Below, piece by piece: positions 25,699 through 34,150 of a DNA stretch of 45,029 nucleotides (positions are counted from its first letter, which is position 1; each line of letters opens with the position of its first letter). The stretch spans positions 1-45,029 of the forward strand of contig CALGVD010000078.1 of assembly GCA_937920275.1 (NCBI GenBank), read 5' to 3'. The notes beneath the pieces are model-generated. The model was not told the origin of the DNA. It saw nothing but the letters and a program-made list of their open reading frames with translations, and did no database searches. Source of the DNA: an uncultured Pseudomonadota bacterium (GTDB taxonomy: Bacteria > Pseudomonadota > Gammaproteobacteria > Steroidobacterales > Steroidobacteraceae). Both the position numbers and the translations under genes were made by a program.

Positions 25699-26272
25699 CG
25701 TTCGCCCGCAACGGAACGATCGGCGCTGAGGCGATCCCGAACGGACAGCGACCGATGCGCTCCATCACGCCCGTAGATCTGCTCGAGATACCACGACGAG
25801 TGCCATCAGGCGAGATATACCAGGAAAAAATATCGATCTCGCGCTCGAGACGACGCCGGAAGTCGCCTCGCAGGACCTTACGACTACCGATGAGCATCGA
25901 CGCGCCTTGAGCGCGCCACCGTACCCAGGGGGAGACCATGGAGAAGCTCAGAGACTGCATGTTCACATTATGCGAAACGATGCCGTTCTTGTCGTCGGAC
26001 ACCACATGCACGATAGACGAACCGGCTAGCAATCGTCCGGCGATGCTGGCATCACCCCAACCTCGCGCCATCGCCGCACCGTCGTTGATGCAGATCCGCG
26101 ACCGCTCGGGCGGCGGCGGTTTGACCTCAGGTCCCGAAGCAGGCTCGAACTTGATATCCATCGACTCGCTCGTCGTCTCCCAGACGCCGGTCCGCATGCT
26201 GACCGGTTCCGCACGGACCAAACCGCCGATCATCGACATGGTCCATACCGCAAGCATGATGCAGCGCTTCAC
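25676..26272 (-). CDS. exported DUF3617-like protein (last gene of a four-gene operon)
   Basis: 198 residues from a GTG at 26272, with GGAG 7 nt upstream, 4 nt after the preceding stop. A signal peptide spans about residues 1-22 (MLAVWTMSMIGGLVRAEP). The mature part begins MRTGVWETTSES, the GLW-type opening of DUF3617 proteins. Near the end, GDFRRRL is followed later by ERIGRCPFG, matching the same positions in the neighbouring paralogues. One domain is present instead of two. Function unknown; probably periplasmic. Confidence 0.6.
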   Translation of the reverse strand: MKRCIMLAVWTMSMIGGLVRAEPVSMRTGVWETTSESMDIKFEPASGPEVKPPPPERSRICINDGAAMARGWGDASIAGRLLAGSSIVHVVSDDKNGIVSHNVNMQSLSFSMVSPWVRWRAQGASMLIGSRKVLRGDFRRRLEREIDIFSWYISPDGTRRGISSRSTGVMERIGRCPFGIASAPIVPLRANAKPAPAP

Positions 26273-26276
26273 GGCG

Positions 26277-27335
26277 TCACTCCGGTTTCGCCGGACAGTC
26301 GCCCAGCCGTGTGATCTGCAACTCCGACCGGATGTTCTCCCGACGGCTCGATGCATGGACGACATCGGTGACATGACGGACCTGAAGACGCTTTGAGAAA
26401 TCGCCCGTGATCTCCGAGCGTGATGCGATGTCGAGTGGCGGCGTCTCGAACTGCAGATCCGAAGCCATGATGCGATAGGACGGCAGTCGGCAGCGAGTCG
26501 TTGTCACGATGCCATCGGACGACTGGATCGCCTCCACCTGCGCGACGGCCATGCATAGGTTACCGGGCAGCAGGACCGGAACGGGGGCGGTGTCCTTCTT
26601 CGGATATCGAAGACACTCCTCGAACGTCTCGGTCGTCGGCGCGCCGCCATCGACCATGGTGGTGATCCGTGTCGCCCACAGGCCGGTGCGCATCTGCGGC
26701 CGCTCGGGGAGCGTCGCAGCGTTTTCCTCGACCTGTGGCTGAAGCGTCTTGGTGCCGGAGGTCGGCGACTTGTCGGCGGGGTCCATGATCCATCGGCTAA
26801 GATCGTCCGGCGGCAGGTCCGCTGGGCAGGAGGTGCTCTGCCACGCAGCGCGGGTGATGCGGCGTGTTGTCTGCCGCTCTCCCGGCGGCGCTTCATAGAC
26901 CGTCTCATTGTCCCGCACGAAGGCTTTCCGCAGATCTCCGGTGAATTCGGAGCGTGAAGTGATCCGGGTCTCCAGGTTCTTGAAGTCGAGCGGTCCCCGC
27001 CCCCGAGCCTCGATGATCCGGGCGTCATGAGGTCTGCTCGCCGGTATCCTGCACTCCACCTCGACGATCAGCGTCTTGCCGTCGGGGGATCTCCGCGACT
27101 CGATACGGCTGCAGTCGGCAGGACGATCCGCGGAGTACAGCCCCCGCAGCCCGACACAATCCCGGATCGTCCGCGTCTCGACGGGCTTGCCCTCGCGCTG
27201 CGTCTCGATCTCGAAGGTCCAGAGACCAGCCTCGAGCAGGGGGATCTCGGGAGCGGGCGGCTGCTTCGCGCAGGACCCCAGAGCCATCGCGACGCTGACG
27301 ACCAACAACATCCTGCACGACCTGGCCATCGTCAT
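26277..27335 (-). CDS. two-domain DUF3617-like lipoprotein
   Basis: 352 residues from the ATG at 27335 (ATG at 27329 also possible). The lipobox MALGSC follows a basic, hydrophobic N-terminus, so it should be lipid-anchored. Two related domains follow. The first begins PEIPLLEAGLWTFEIETQ and the second RPQMRTGLWATRITT. Each has an early TRTIRDC- or TFEECL-type cysteine, a later Cys-Arg pair, a SRSE-TGD segment and a closing G-D-C-P or equivalent. The first domain is very close to that of the 28023-29078 product. Function unknown. Confidence 0.65.
   Translation of the reverse strand: MTMARSCRMLLVVSVAMALGSCAKQPPAPEIPLLEAGLWTFEIETQREGKPVETRTIRDCVGLRGLYSADRPADCSRIESRRSPDGKTLIVEVECRIPASRPHDARIIEARGRGPLDFKNLETRITSRSEFTGDLRKAFVRDNETVYEAPPGERQTTRRITRAAWQSTSCPADLPPDDLSRWIMDPADKSPTSGTKTLQPQVEENAATLPERPQMRTGLWATRITTMVDGGAPTTETFEECLRYPKKDTAPVPVLLPGNLCMAVAQVEAIQSSDGIVTTTRCRLPSYRIMASDLQFETPPLDIASRSEITGDFSKRLQVRHVTDVVHASSRRENIRSELQITRLGDCPAKPE
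27158..27225. repeat. 68-bp segment nearly identical to 28903-28970
   Basis: This stretch, inside the first domain of the lipoprotein gene, differs from 28903-28970 at only 3 of 68 positions in the same orientation. Elsewhere the two genes differ much more. It is consistent with tandem duplication followed by local gene conversion or strong constraint. Confidence 0.85.
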
Positions 27336-27360
27336 CTTTGTCTCGATACCACAACGTCTA

Positions 27361-28026
27361 TCAGCGTGTGGACGCGTCGTCAGAGGGCGCATCGCGGACC
27401 GCCTTTTTGAGGTCCTCATCGGTGACAAATCCAGGCCCGATACCGGGAGGGCAGGGACCTTGCCGCTCCCATACCGTGATCTCGTGTTCGATCGTGGCCT
27501 CACCCTGCGAGTGGCCGGAGCGCAACTGCTGAGTCGCGCTCCAGTAGTCGTTCTCGTACCGACTAGGGTTCTCGATGCGGGTCACAGAACGTGCCGCCGA
27601 TAACGCTAGGCCGCGATCGCCGCCGAGACTGAACCAGGGGCTCCTCATGGAGATCCGATAGTCGGAAACGTACCCACTTTGAAGGCTGTAACGATCGCCG
27701 GCGGATGCAGAACGTACAACCCAGACCGGTTTTGTCGGTGAAACGAACTTCGAAAGCGTCATATCTTGCCGATGAACATACGGTTCCGGACGACAGTATC
27801 GAGAATTCGCAGCTGCCACGGCGTCTCTAGCTGCGGCTTTGGCGCTTTTGATGGCCTCATCCTGCTCCGTATCGTCTGTGAGTATTCGACGCTCGACCGC
27901 TCGCCAGAGCGACAGCGCAGACGCCGACTGGTCAGCGTAGACCGCACTCGGCACCAAGAGATGCGTCGCCGCCATCAACAACACGGGCAATCGTTGGAGT
28001 TTGCGCCTGCCCGCCCGACTGTTCAC
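27361..28026 (-). CDS. hypothetical exported protein within the DUF3617-like operon
   Basis: 221 residues. A signal peptide runs to about residue 31 (LLMAATHLLVPSAVYA). The mature protein is rich in Ser/Arg/Tyr, with an Ala-rich helix (SAKAAARDAVAAAN) near the start. I do not recognise a family, but near the C-terminus ITVWERQGPCPPG resembles the closing RIGDCP or RIGRCP of its neighbours, so it may be a diverged member. Its ATG overlaps the upstream stop (ATGA), and the next gene starts 25 nt after its stop, which supports expression as one unit. Confidence 0.6.
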   Translation of the reverse strand: MNSRAGRRKLQRLPVLLMAATHLLVPSAVYADQSASALSLWRAVERRILTDDTEQDEAIKSAKAAARDAVAAANSRYCRPEPYVHRQDMTLSKFVSPTKPVWVVRSASAGDRYSLQSGYVSDYRISMRSPWFSLGGDRGLALSAARSVTRIENPSRYENDYWSATQQLRSGHSQGEATIEHEITVWERQGPCPPGIGPGFVTDEDLKKAVRDAPSDDASTR

Positions 28027-29078
28027 GGTTTTCGCGCCTCTTCGCTAGGGCAGTCTCCGATCCGAACGAGTTCGTTCGTAGAAACGACGGAACTTCGACG
28101 CCCCGATGGATAAGTGACCTCGGTATGGTGGTGGACACTGAAGCGCGCAGAGAAATCACCCTTGAACTCCGATCGCGACTCGATCGCTGCTCCACTTCGC
28201 TCGAAATCGAGATCCGCGACCATGAAATGGCTCGACGACGCCTCGCATCGAATCGTCGTATCGAAACCCTCCGCGGTGGAAGCAGCCTCGGCGCGATACG
28301 CGAGCCCACAGACCCCCCAAACCTCCATCTTCGGGATGGAGACCCCACCCCGATCGAGTACCGAGGGCACACAGTGCTGCGTCTCCTCGATGACCGGCTT
28401 GCCCTTGTCCGTACGGGTGACGAGCTTGCTCGACCACAGACCAGCCCGCATGACCGGGCGGGTCGGTAGACCGCCGAGCGGATTGTCGACGGACGGATCC
28501 ACCATCGGCGCAGCCGCCGGAGCGGGCATCCGAACCCAGCGCCGCAGGTCATCCGGCGGGAGGTCCGTCGGGCAGGCTGCCGCCTGCCACACGCCACGCG
28601 TGACGCTGCGCGTCGTCTGGCGTTCTCCGGGCGGTGACTCGACGGTGGTGAGGTTGTCCCGCACATAGTTCCGGCGGAAGTCACCCGTGAACACCGAGCG
28701 CGAGGAGATCGAGATCCCGGGCTCTGCATAGTCGAGCAGTCCGCGCCCACGGTCTTCCGGCAACCGATGTATGGCCGTCAGCCTCGGCAGCACCGCACAC
28801 GCCATCTCCACGACGAGTTGTCGGCCATCGGCTGAGCGACTGGCGTCGATGCGCGAACAGTCCGTCGGCCGTTCGGCGGAATAGAGCCCGCGCAGATCCA
28901 CGCAATCCCGGATCGTCCGCGTCTCGACGGGCTTACCCTCGCGCCGCGTCTCGATCTCGAAGATCCAGAGCCCGGGCTCGAGCAGCGGGATCTTGGGAGC
29001 GGGCGGCGGCGCAGCGATCGCCCACTGCGCTGCCGTGACGAAGCAGAGACCGACAGCGATGCGGGGCGTCAGGACCAT
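28023..29078 (-). CDS. two-domain DUF3617-like exported protein (first gene of the operon)
   Basis: 351 residues from the ATG at 29078. A signal peptide runs to about residue 23 (GLCFVTAAQWAIAAP). There is no lipobox, unlike its paralogue at 26277-27335, which has almost the same length and two-domain plan. The first domain begins PKIPLLEPGLWIFEIET and shares GKPVETRTIRDC and LRGLYSA with the paralogue. The second begins RPVMRAGLWSSKLVT and ends VRIGDCPSE. Function unknown. It is first in an operon of four exported proteins. Confidence 0.65.
   Translation of the reverse strand: MVLTPRIAVGLCFVTAAQWAIAAPPPAPKIPLLEPGLWIFEIETRREGKPVETRTIRDCVDLRGLYSAERPTDCSRIDASRSADGRQLVVEMACAVLPRLTAIHRLPEDRGRGLLDYAEPGISISSRSVFTGDFRRNYVRDNLTTVESPPGERQTTRSVTRGVWQAAACPTDLPPDDLRRWVRMPAPAAAPMVDPSVDNPLGGLPTRPVMRAGLWSSKLVTRTDKGKPVIEETQHCVPSVLDRGGVSIPKMEVWGVCGLAYRAEAASTAEGFDTTIRCEASSSHFMVADLDFERSGAAIESRSEFKGDFSARFSVHHHTEVTYPSGRRSSVVSTNELVRIGDCPSEEARKP
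28903..28970. repeat. 68-bp segment nearly identical to 27158-27225
   Basis: Second copy of the repeated segment, in the same orientation, 1745 bp away. It encodes the shared part around GKPVETRTIRDC. Confidence 0.85.
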
Positions 29079-29084
29079 GCACCG

Positions 29085-29113
29085 AAATTGCACCCAGCGT
29101 GCGCGGCTGTCAA
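29085..29113 (-). promoter_or_regulatory. candidate promoter of the DUF3617-like operon
   Basis: A perfect -35 TTGACA (29113-29108) is followed by 17 bp and a poor -10, CAATTT (29090-29085). The -10 ends 6 nt before the ATG at 29078, so the transcript may start at or next to the start codon. No ribosome-binding site is visible before this ATG. Confidence 0.45.
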
Positions 29114-29121
29114 CACCGCCC

Positions 29122-29160
29122 AAAAAAACAGACGGCCCGCGGAATCGCTCCCGCGGGCCG
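29122..29160 (-). terminator. Rho-independent terminator after the bTHX gene
   Basis: A perfect 10-bp stem on the minus strand, CGGCCCGCGG with CCGCGGGCCG, has an 8-nt loop. After a short TCTG spacer comes a run of seven T residues (complement of the A run at 29122-29128). It separates the bTHX gene from the DUF3617-like operon. Confidence 0.85.
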
Positions 29161-29192
29161 CTGCGACCTGTGCCCTGACAGGACCGGCTTCG

Positions 29193-29318
29193 TTATTTCT
29201 TGGTGCCGGTCTTCTTGGCGACGCGCTTCTTGGCGCGCACCGGATCCTTCGGACGGCTCTTGCCGAACGAACCTTGATAGATCTTCCCGCGACGGGTCCT
29301 GGTGTCTCCCTTGCCCAT
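29193..29318 (-). CDS. 30S ribosomal protein bTHX
   Basis: 41 residues, MGKGDTRTRRGKIYQGSFGK at the start, then a very basic tail rich in Lys and Arg. The pattern MGKGD-x-x-T-x-RGK-I-x-x-G-x-x-GKSRP is that of ribosomal protein THX, a short peptide that sits in the head of the 30S subunit. GGAGA lies 8 nt upstream of the ATG, and a strong terminator follows. A 7-bp inverted repeat (CCGCGCA/TGCGCGG, 29341-29357) lies in the 55-bp gap after korB. It is short enough to be missed by gene finders. Confidence 0.93.
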   Translation of the reverse strand: MGKGDTRTRRGKIYQGSFGKSRPKDPVRAKKRVAKKTGTKK

Positions 29319-29373
29319 GTCCTGCTCTCCAACGAGATATCCGCGCATCGTGCGCGGGCGCAAGTGTAGCCCG

Positions 29374-30432
29374 TCAGCGGTACCGCGCCAACACCTTCTC
29401 GAGCGCCTTGGCGCCCGGGACCAACTTACCGAACGGCACCCCGTTCAGAGGCTGGTCGGGGCTGCGGTTGAGCGCATGGAACTCGGTATCGGTGGTCGAC
29501 CGGCAATGCAGCAGCCCGGTGAGGTACTCGCCCCGGGCGATATGCTGCTGCACAGAGTCGTAGGCGGCATGCGCGTCGGTCGGGTCATAGCCCTCGGTCA
29601 ACTTGCGCAGCAGCACACGGCTACCGTCGTGCAGCATCACCGGCACCGCCTCGCCCGCGCCGTAGTCGGTCTTGATCTCGCGCTGGAAGGGGACATAGTC
29701 GGCGGCGACCGCGGGCTCGTAATGCTCGCGGGTGTACTGGTAGCTCTTGGTCGAACCCTCATGGTCGTTGAAGGTGACGCAAGGCGAGAGCACATCGATG
29801 AGCGCAAAGCCCGGGTACTCGAGGCCCGCCTGGATGAGCGGCACGAGCTGTGCCTTATCGCCCGAAAAGCTTCGCGCAACGAAGCCCGCGCCCAAGTTCA
29901 TGGCGAGCAGCACCGGGTCGATGGGCGGCTGCTGGTTGACCTCGCCTTTTTTGGCCTTGGTACCGATGTCCGCCGAAGCCGAGAACTGGCCCTTGGTCAG
30001 GCCATACACACCGTTGTTCTCGATGATGTAGAGCATGTCGGTGTTGCGGCGGATGGCGTGGCAGAACTGCCCGAGACCGATCGAGAGCGAATCGCCGTCT
30101 CCCGAGATGCCGATGTAGTAGAGGTCGCGGTTGGCGGCATTGGCGCCCATGGCGATCGAGGGCATGCGCCCGTGCACGGAGTTGAAGCCGTGCGCGCCGC
30201 CGACGAAATACGCCGTGGTCTTCGAGGAGCAGCCTATCCCTGAGAGCTTGACGAGGTTCTCGGGGCGCAGCGAGATGCCCCAGGAGGCTTCGATGATCGC
30301 AGCGGTGATGCTGTCGTGGCCGCAGCCCGCGCAGAGCGTCGAGAGCGAGCCTTCGTAGTCGCGTCGCGTGAGGCCGAGCTCGTTGCGCGGCAGCGAGGGG
30401 TGGGCGATCTTCGGCTTCGGGATGTAGGTCAT
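29374..30432 (-). CDS. korB: 2-oxoacid:ferredoxin oxidoreductase, beta subunit (probably 2-oxoglutarate)
   Basis: 352 residues. The thiamine diphosphate site is GISGDGDSLSIG through IENNGVYGLTKGQ (108-149). Four cysteines suited to the beta-subunit [4Fe-4S] cluster are Cys34 and Cys37 in CAGCGH, Cys68 in GIGCSSK and Cys218 in LSPCVTFN. With the alpha subunit it oxidatively decarboxylates a 2-oxoacid to acyl-CoA and passes electrons to Fe-S carriers. Substrate assignment to 2-oxoglutarate rests on resemblance to KorB and is not certain. The start overlaps the korA stop (ATGA). Confidence 0.92.
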   Translation of the reverse strand: MTYIPKPKIAHPSLPRNELGLTRRDYEGSLSTLCAGCGHDSITAAIIEASWGISLRPENLVKLSGIGCSSKTTAYFVGGAHGFNSVHGRMPSIAMGANAANRDLYYIGISGDGDSLSIGLGQFCHAIRRNTDMLYIIENNGVYGLTKGQFSASADIGTKAKKGEVNQQPPIDPVLLAMNLGAGFVARSFSGDKAQLVPLIQAGLEYPGFALIDVLSPCVTFNDHEGSTKSYQYTREHYEPAVAADYVPFQREIKTDYGAGEAVPVMLHDGSRVLLRKLTEGYDPTDAHAAYDSVQQHIARGEYLTGLLHCRSTTDTEFHALNRSPDQPLNGVPFGKLVPGAKALEKVLARYR

Positions 30433-32261
30433 GACGCGACTCCCGTGACGGCACGGCGGCCTTCGCCGAGGTCCGCGAGCACGCCGTCCACGATGAACTT
30501 GGAGGACACGGGCAGGCCGCTGTAGTGCAGCAGCGAGCGCAGCTTCGACTTCTCGACGCGGGTCTCGAGGGTCAGCAGCGACTTCAGCTGCGCGTCACGG
30601 TTCTGCTCGACCACATAGATGATCTCGTGCGCCGCGAGGAACTTCTCGACCTCCTCGCCGAACGGGAAGCCGCGCACGCGCATGTAATCGAGCTGCACAC
30701 CGCGCGAGGCGATGACATCGAGCGCCTCGTGGATCGCGCCATCGCAGCTGCCGAGCGAGACGATCGCCGCCTGCGTGTCGCCGCTGCCCTGGAACACGGG
30801 CTCCGGCACGAGGCGCTTGGCGGTCGCGAACTTTCGCACGAGCCGATCGAGCACGATCTGATACTCGGTCGCATCTTCCGTATAGGTGCCGAACTGCGTG
30901 TGACCTGAGCCGCGCGTGAAATACGCGCCCTTCGGGTGCACGCCGGGGAAGGTGCGGTAGGGGATGCCGTCCTCGTCCTTGTCGACATAGCGGTGGAACT
31001 TCTCGATCTTCTCGAGCTCCTCGCGCCCGAGCACCTTGCCACGGTCGGGCTTCCACGCGTCGTCCCACTTGAGGTCTCGGCACATCCAATCGTTCATGCC
31101 GATATCGAGGTCGAGCATCACCATGATCGGCGTCTGCAGACGCTCGGCGAGATCGAAGGCCTGGACGGCCATATAGAAGCACTCTTCCGGGTTGGCGGGA
31201 TACAGGCAGACATGCTTCGTGTCGCCGTGCGAGGCATAGGCCGCCGCGAGCAGATCGCACTGCTGTGTCCGCGTCGGCATGCCGGTGGACGGCCCCACAC
31301 GCTGCACATCAAACAGCACCGCCGGCACCTCCGCGTAGTACGCGAGACCCAGGAACTCGCCCATCAGCGAGACGCCGGGCCCGGAGGTCGCCGTGAAGGC
31401 GCGCGCGCCGTTCCAATTGGCGCCAAGCACCATGCCGATGGCCGCGAGCTCATCCTCGGCCTGGATGAAGGCGAAGTTGGCGTGGCCGGTCTCCGGATCC
31501 ACGCGCAGCTTGTCGGCGAAGGACTTGAACGCGTCCATCAGCGAGGTCGACGGCGTGATCGGGTACCACGCGGCGACCGTGGCGCCTGCGTAGACGCAGC
31601 CGAGCGCCGCTGCGGTGTTGCCGTCGATCATGATGTGACCGGCCGTCTTGTCCATCTGCTCGACACGCAGGGGGAGCGGACAGACGAAATGCGCCCTCGC
31701 GTAGTCGTAGCCCAACTGGATGGCCTGCATGTTGGACTCGACGAGCGCAGGTTTCTTGGCGTAGGTCTCGGCCAAAAGTTCCCGGATACGCGCAAGGTCG
31801 AGGTCGAGCAGCGCCGCGAGCACGCCCGCGTAACAGATGTTCTTCATGAGGATGCGCGTGCGCACGCCCTTGAAGTTGTCGTTGCACAGGCCGGCAAGCG
31901 GCACCCCGAGCACCGTCACATCGTCGCGCTTCAGCAGCGCCGGTCGCGGCCAAGTGGAGTCGTAGATGAGGTAGCCGCCCGGTGCCACCTCGCGCACATC
32001 GCGTGCGTAGGTCTCGGCGTTCATGCAGACCATGATGTCGACCTTGCCCGAGCGCGCGACATGGCCGTCCTTCGACACGCGGATCTCGTACCAGGTCGGC
32101 AGCCCTTGGATGTTGGAGGGGAAGTAGTTCTTGCCCATCACCGGGATGCCGCTGCGGAAGATCGACTTCATCAGCAGCGTGTTGGCGCTCGCCGAACCGG
32201 TGCCGTTGACCGAGGCGATCTTGATGGCGAAGTCGTTGACGCGGGAAGGCACAGCGCTCAT
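30429..32261 (-). CDS. korA: 2-oxoacid:ferredoxin oxidoreductase, fused gamma-alpha subunit
   Basis: 610 residues from the ATG at 32261. The gamma domain (about 10-185) opens with KIASVNGTGSASANTLLMK and includes FPSNIQGLPTWYEIRVS. The alpha domain follows, with GNTAAALGCVYAGATVAAWYPITP, the TSGPGVSLMGEFLGLAYYAE segment and RVGPSTGMPTRTQQCDL. Gamma-alpha fusion is typical of KorA-type enzymes. The start overlaps the stop of the GltD-like gene (ATGA), and the stop overlaps korB, so all three are translationally coupled. Confidence 0.92.
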   Translation of the reverse strand: MSAVPSRVNDFAIKIASVNGTGSASANTLLMKSIFRSGIPVMGKNYFPSNIQGLPTWYEIRVSKDGHVARSGKVDIMVCMNAETYARDVREVAPGGYLIYDSTWPRPALLKRDDVTVLGVPLAGLCNDNFKGVRTRILMKNICYAGVLAALLDLDLARIRELLAETYAKKPALVESNMQAIQLGYDYARAHFVCPLPLRVEQMDKTAGHIMIDGNTAAALGCVYAGATVAAWYPITPSTSLMDAFKSFADKLRVDPETGHANFAFIQAEDELAAIGMVLGANWNGARAFTATSGPGVSLMGEFLGLAYYAEVPAVLFDVQRVGPSTGMPTRTQQCDLLAAAYASHGDTKHVCLYPANPEECFYMAVQAFDLAERLQTPIMVMLDLDIGMNDWMCRDLKWDDAWKPDRGKVLGREELEKIEKFHRYVDKDEDGIPYRTFPGVHPKGAYFTRGSGHTQFGTYTEDATEYQIVLDRLVRKFATAKRLVPEPVFQGSGDTQAAIVSLGSCDGAIHEALDVIASRGVQLDYMRVRGFPFGEEVEKFLAAHEIIYVVEQNRDAQLKSLLTLETRVEKSKLRSLLHYSGLPVSSKFIVDGVLADLGEGRRAVTGVAS

Positions 32262-34048
32262 CGGGCGACCTCTTGATCGATCGCATGCGGCCACTTGACC
32301 CATGATTTCTGCATGTCCCAGGCAGCGGTCGGGCAGCGCTCGGCGCAGAGCCCGCAGTGCACGCAGACATCCTCATCCTTCACCATCACGCGGCCCGTGT
32401 GCTTGAGCGGTTCGCTGACATAGAGCGCCTGCGTGACATTGGTCGCCGGCGCCTTCAGCCGGGTACGCAGGTCCGCCTCGACACCGTCCGGCGTCATGGT
32501 CAGACAATCGACCGGGCAGATGTCGATGCAGGCGTCGCACTCGATGCAGAGCTTGGCGTCGAACACCGTCTGCACATCGCAGTTGAGACAGCGCTGCACC
32601 TCGGCGACGACCTGCTCGGCGGTGAAGCCGAGCTCGACCTCGATATCGATGTTCTTGAAACGCTCTTTGAGCGAGACATGCGGCACGAGACGGCGCTCGA
32701 TGCCGCTGTAGTCGTTGTTGTACGACCACTCGTGCATGCCCATCTTGCGGCTCTGCAGGTTGACCCCGGGCGCCATGCGCTCGCTCGCCGGCTTGCCCTG
32801 GCAATATTGATGGATGGAGATCGCGGCCTGGTGGCCGTGCTCCACCGACCAGATGATGTTCTTGGGGCCGAAGGCCGCGTCGCCGCCGAAAAACACGCCC
32901 GGACGCGTGCTCTCGTGCGTCACCGCATCGACCTTCGGGACCTCCCACTTGTCGAACTCGATGCCGAGGTCGCGCTCGATCCAGGGGAAGGCGTTCTCCT
33001 GACCGATCGCGAGGATCACATCGTCCGCCGGCAGGAACTCCTCGGCTGTGACGCGCTCGCCGGTGATGCGACCCTGCGCATCGACCTCGTATTCCATGAC
33101 ATCGAACAGCATGCCTTTGAGCTTGCCGCCCTCGATCACGAAACACTTGGGCGAACGGTTGATGACGATCTCGACGCTCTCGGCCTCGGCATCCTCGAGC
33201 TCCCACTCGGACGCCTTGAAGAACTGCCGCGGCTTGCGTGCCATCACCTTCACGCTCTTGGCGCCCAAGCGCAGCGAACTGCGGCAGCAGTCCATCGCGG
33301 TGTTGCCGACGCCGATGATCAACACGGTCTCACCCACCGACTTCACATGCTCGAACGCGATCGATTCGAGCCAGGTGATGCCGATGTGGATGTTGGCGGC
33401 ACCTTCCTGCCGGCCGGGCAGGTTCAATTCTTTGCCCTTCGGCGCGCCGGAGCCGACGAAGACGGCATCGAAACCCTCTTCTTCGAGGAGCTTGCGCATC
33501 GACTCGATGCGATGGCCAAGGCGCAGGTCCACGCCCATATCGACGATGGCAGCGACCTCCTCGTCGATCACAGGCCCGGGCAGGCGGAACGAGGGGATGT
33601 TGGTGCGCATCAGCCCACCGGCGATGGCGAACTGCTCGAAGATCGTGACCTCGTAGCCGAGCGGCATCAGGTCGTTGGCGACGGTGAGCGAGGCGCAGCC
33701 CGCGCCGATGCAAGCGATCTTCTTGCCGTTCTTCTGCGTCGGGATGGGCGGCAGCCGGTCGCGGAACTCGTCCTTGTGGTCGGCGGCGACGCGCTTCAGG
33801 CGGCAGATGGCGACCGGTTTTTCCTCGACACGGCCGCGGCGACAAGCCGGCTCACAGGGCCGATCACAGACCCGCCCGAGGATGCCCGGGAAGACGTTCG
33901 AGCGTCGGTTGACGAGGTAGGCGTCGGTGAAACGCCCTTGGGCGATCAGCCGGATGTACTCCGGTACATCGGTGTGGGCAGGACATGCCCACTGGCAATC
34001 CACGACCTTATGGAAATAGTCGGGATGCGAAGTGTCCGTTACAGCCAT
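32258..34048 (-). CDS. GltD-like Fe-S flavoprotein with C-terminal ferredoxin domain
   Basis: 596 residues from the ATG at 34048. The N-terminal [4Fe-4S] region of GltD/DPD type has Cys18, Cys22, Cys61, Cys65 and Cys69. The FAD fold follows at [18 protein letters not shown], where the usual GAGPAG is GAGCAS. The NAD(P) fold is [15 protein letters not shown], with [12 protein letters not shown] and [12 protein letters not shown] later. The C-terminal 110 residues hold two ferredoxin-like clusters: [15 protein letters not shown] and [12 protein letters not shown]. With KorA and KorB it probably transfers electrons between the 2-oxoacid oxidoreductase and NAD(P)H. I do not call it glutamate synthase, since no large subunit is present. 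Confidence 0.88.
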   Translation of the reverse strand: MAVTDTSHPDYFHKVVDCQWACPAHTDVPEYIRLIAQGRFTDAYLVNRRSNVFPGILGRVCDRPCEPACRRGRVEEKPVAICRLKRVAADHKDEFRDRLPPIPTQKNGKKIACIGAGCASLTVANDLMPLGYEVTIFEQFAIAGGLMRTNIPSFRLPGPVIDEEVAAIVDMGVDLRLGHRIESMRKLLEEEGFDAVFVGSGAPKGKELNLPGRQEGAANIHIGITWLESIAFEHVKSVGETVLIIGVGNTAMDCCRSSLRLGAKSVKVMARKPRQFFKASEWELEDAEAESVEIVINRSPKCFVIEGGKLKGMLFDVMEYEVDAQGRITGERVTAEEFLPADDVILAIGQENAFPWIERDLGIEFDKWEVPKVDAVTHESTRPGVFFGGDAAFGPKNIIWSVEHGHQAAISIHQYCQGKPASERMAPGVNLQSRKMGMHEWSYNNDYSGIERRLVPHVSLKERFKNIDIEVELGFTAEQVVAEVQRCLNCDVQTVFDAKLCIECDACIDICPVDCLTMTPDGVEADLRTRLKAPATNVTQALYVSEPLKHTGRVMVKDEDVCVHCGLCAERCPTAAWDMQKSWVKWPHAIDQEVAR

Positions 34049-34138
34049 CAAACCCCCCGTCTGACGATCGACCACACATCACCCGAGTATCGGAGAGCCG
34101 CGGCCAAATGTCACCGTGTGCAAGGGCTGCCCGACCGT

Positions 34139-34144
34139 TAGGAT
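34139..34144 (+). promoter_or_regulatory. -10-like box 6 nt before the DUF971 start (possible leaderless promoter)
   Basis: TAGGAT, then GCGCCC, then the ATG at 34151. The spacing equals that at 8094 and 34624. No ribosome-binding site is seen, and the -35 region is weak. Confidence 0.4.
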
Positions 34145-34150
34145 GCGCCC

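Noticed and set aside
32258-34048. Annotation as glutamate synthase small subunit
   Set aside because: No GltB-like large subunit is nearby, the protein has an extra C-terminal ferredoxin domain, and it is coupled to korA-korB.
32357-34141. 594-codon plus-strand open frame opposite the GltD-like gene
   Set aside because: Shadow of a gene with clear Fe-S and flavin motifs; no domain in the antisense product.
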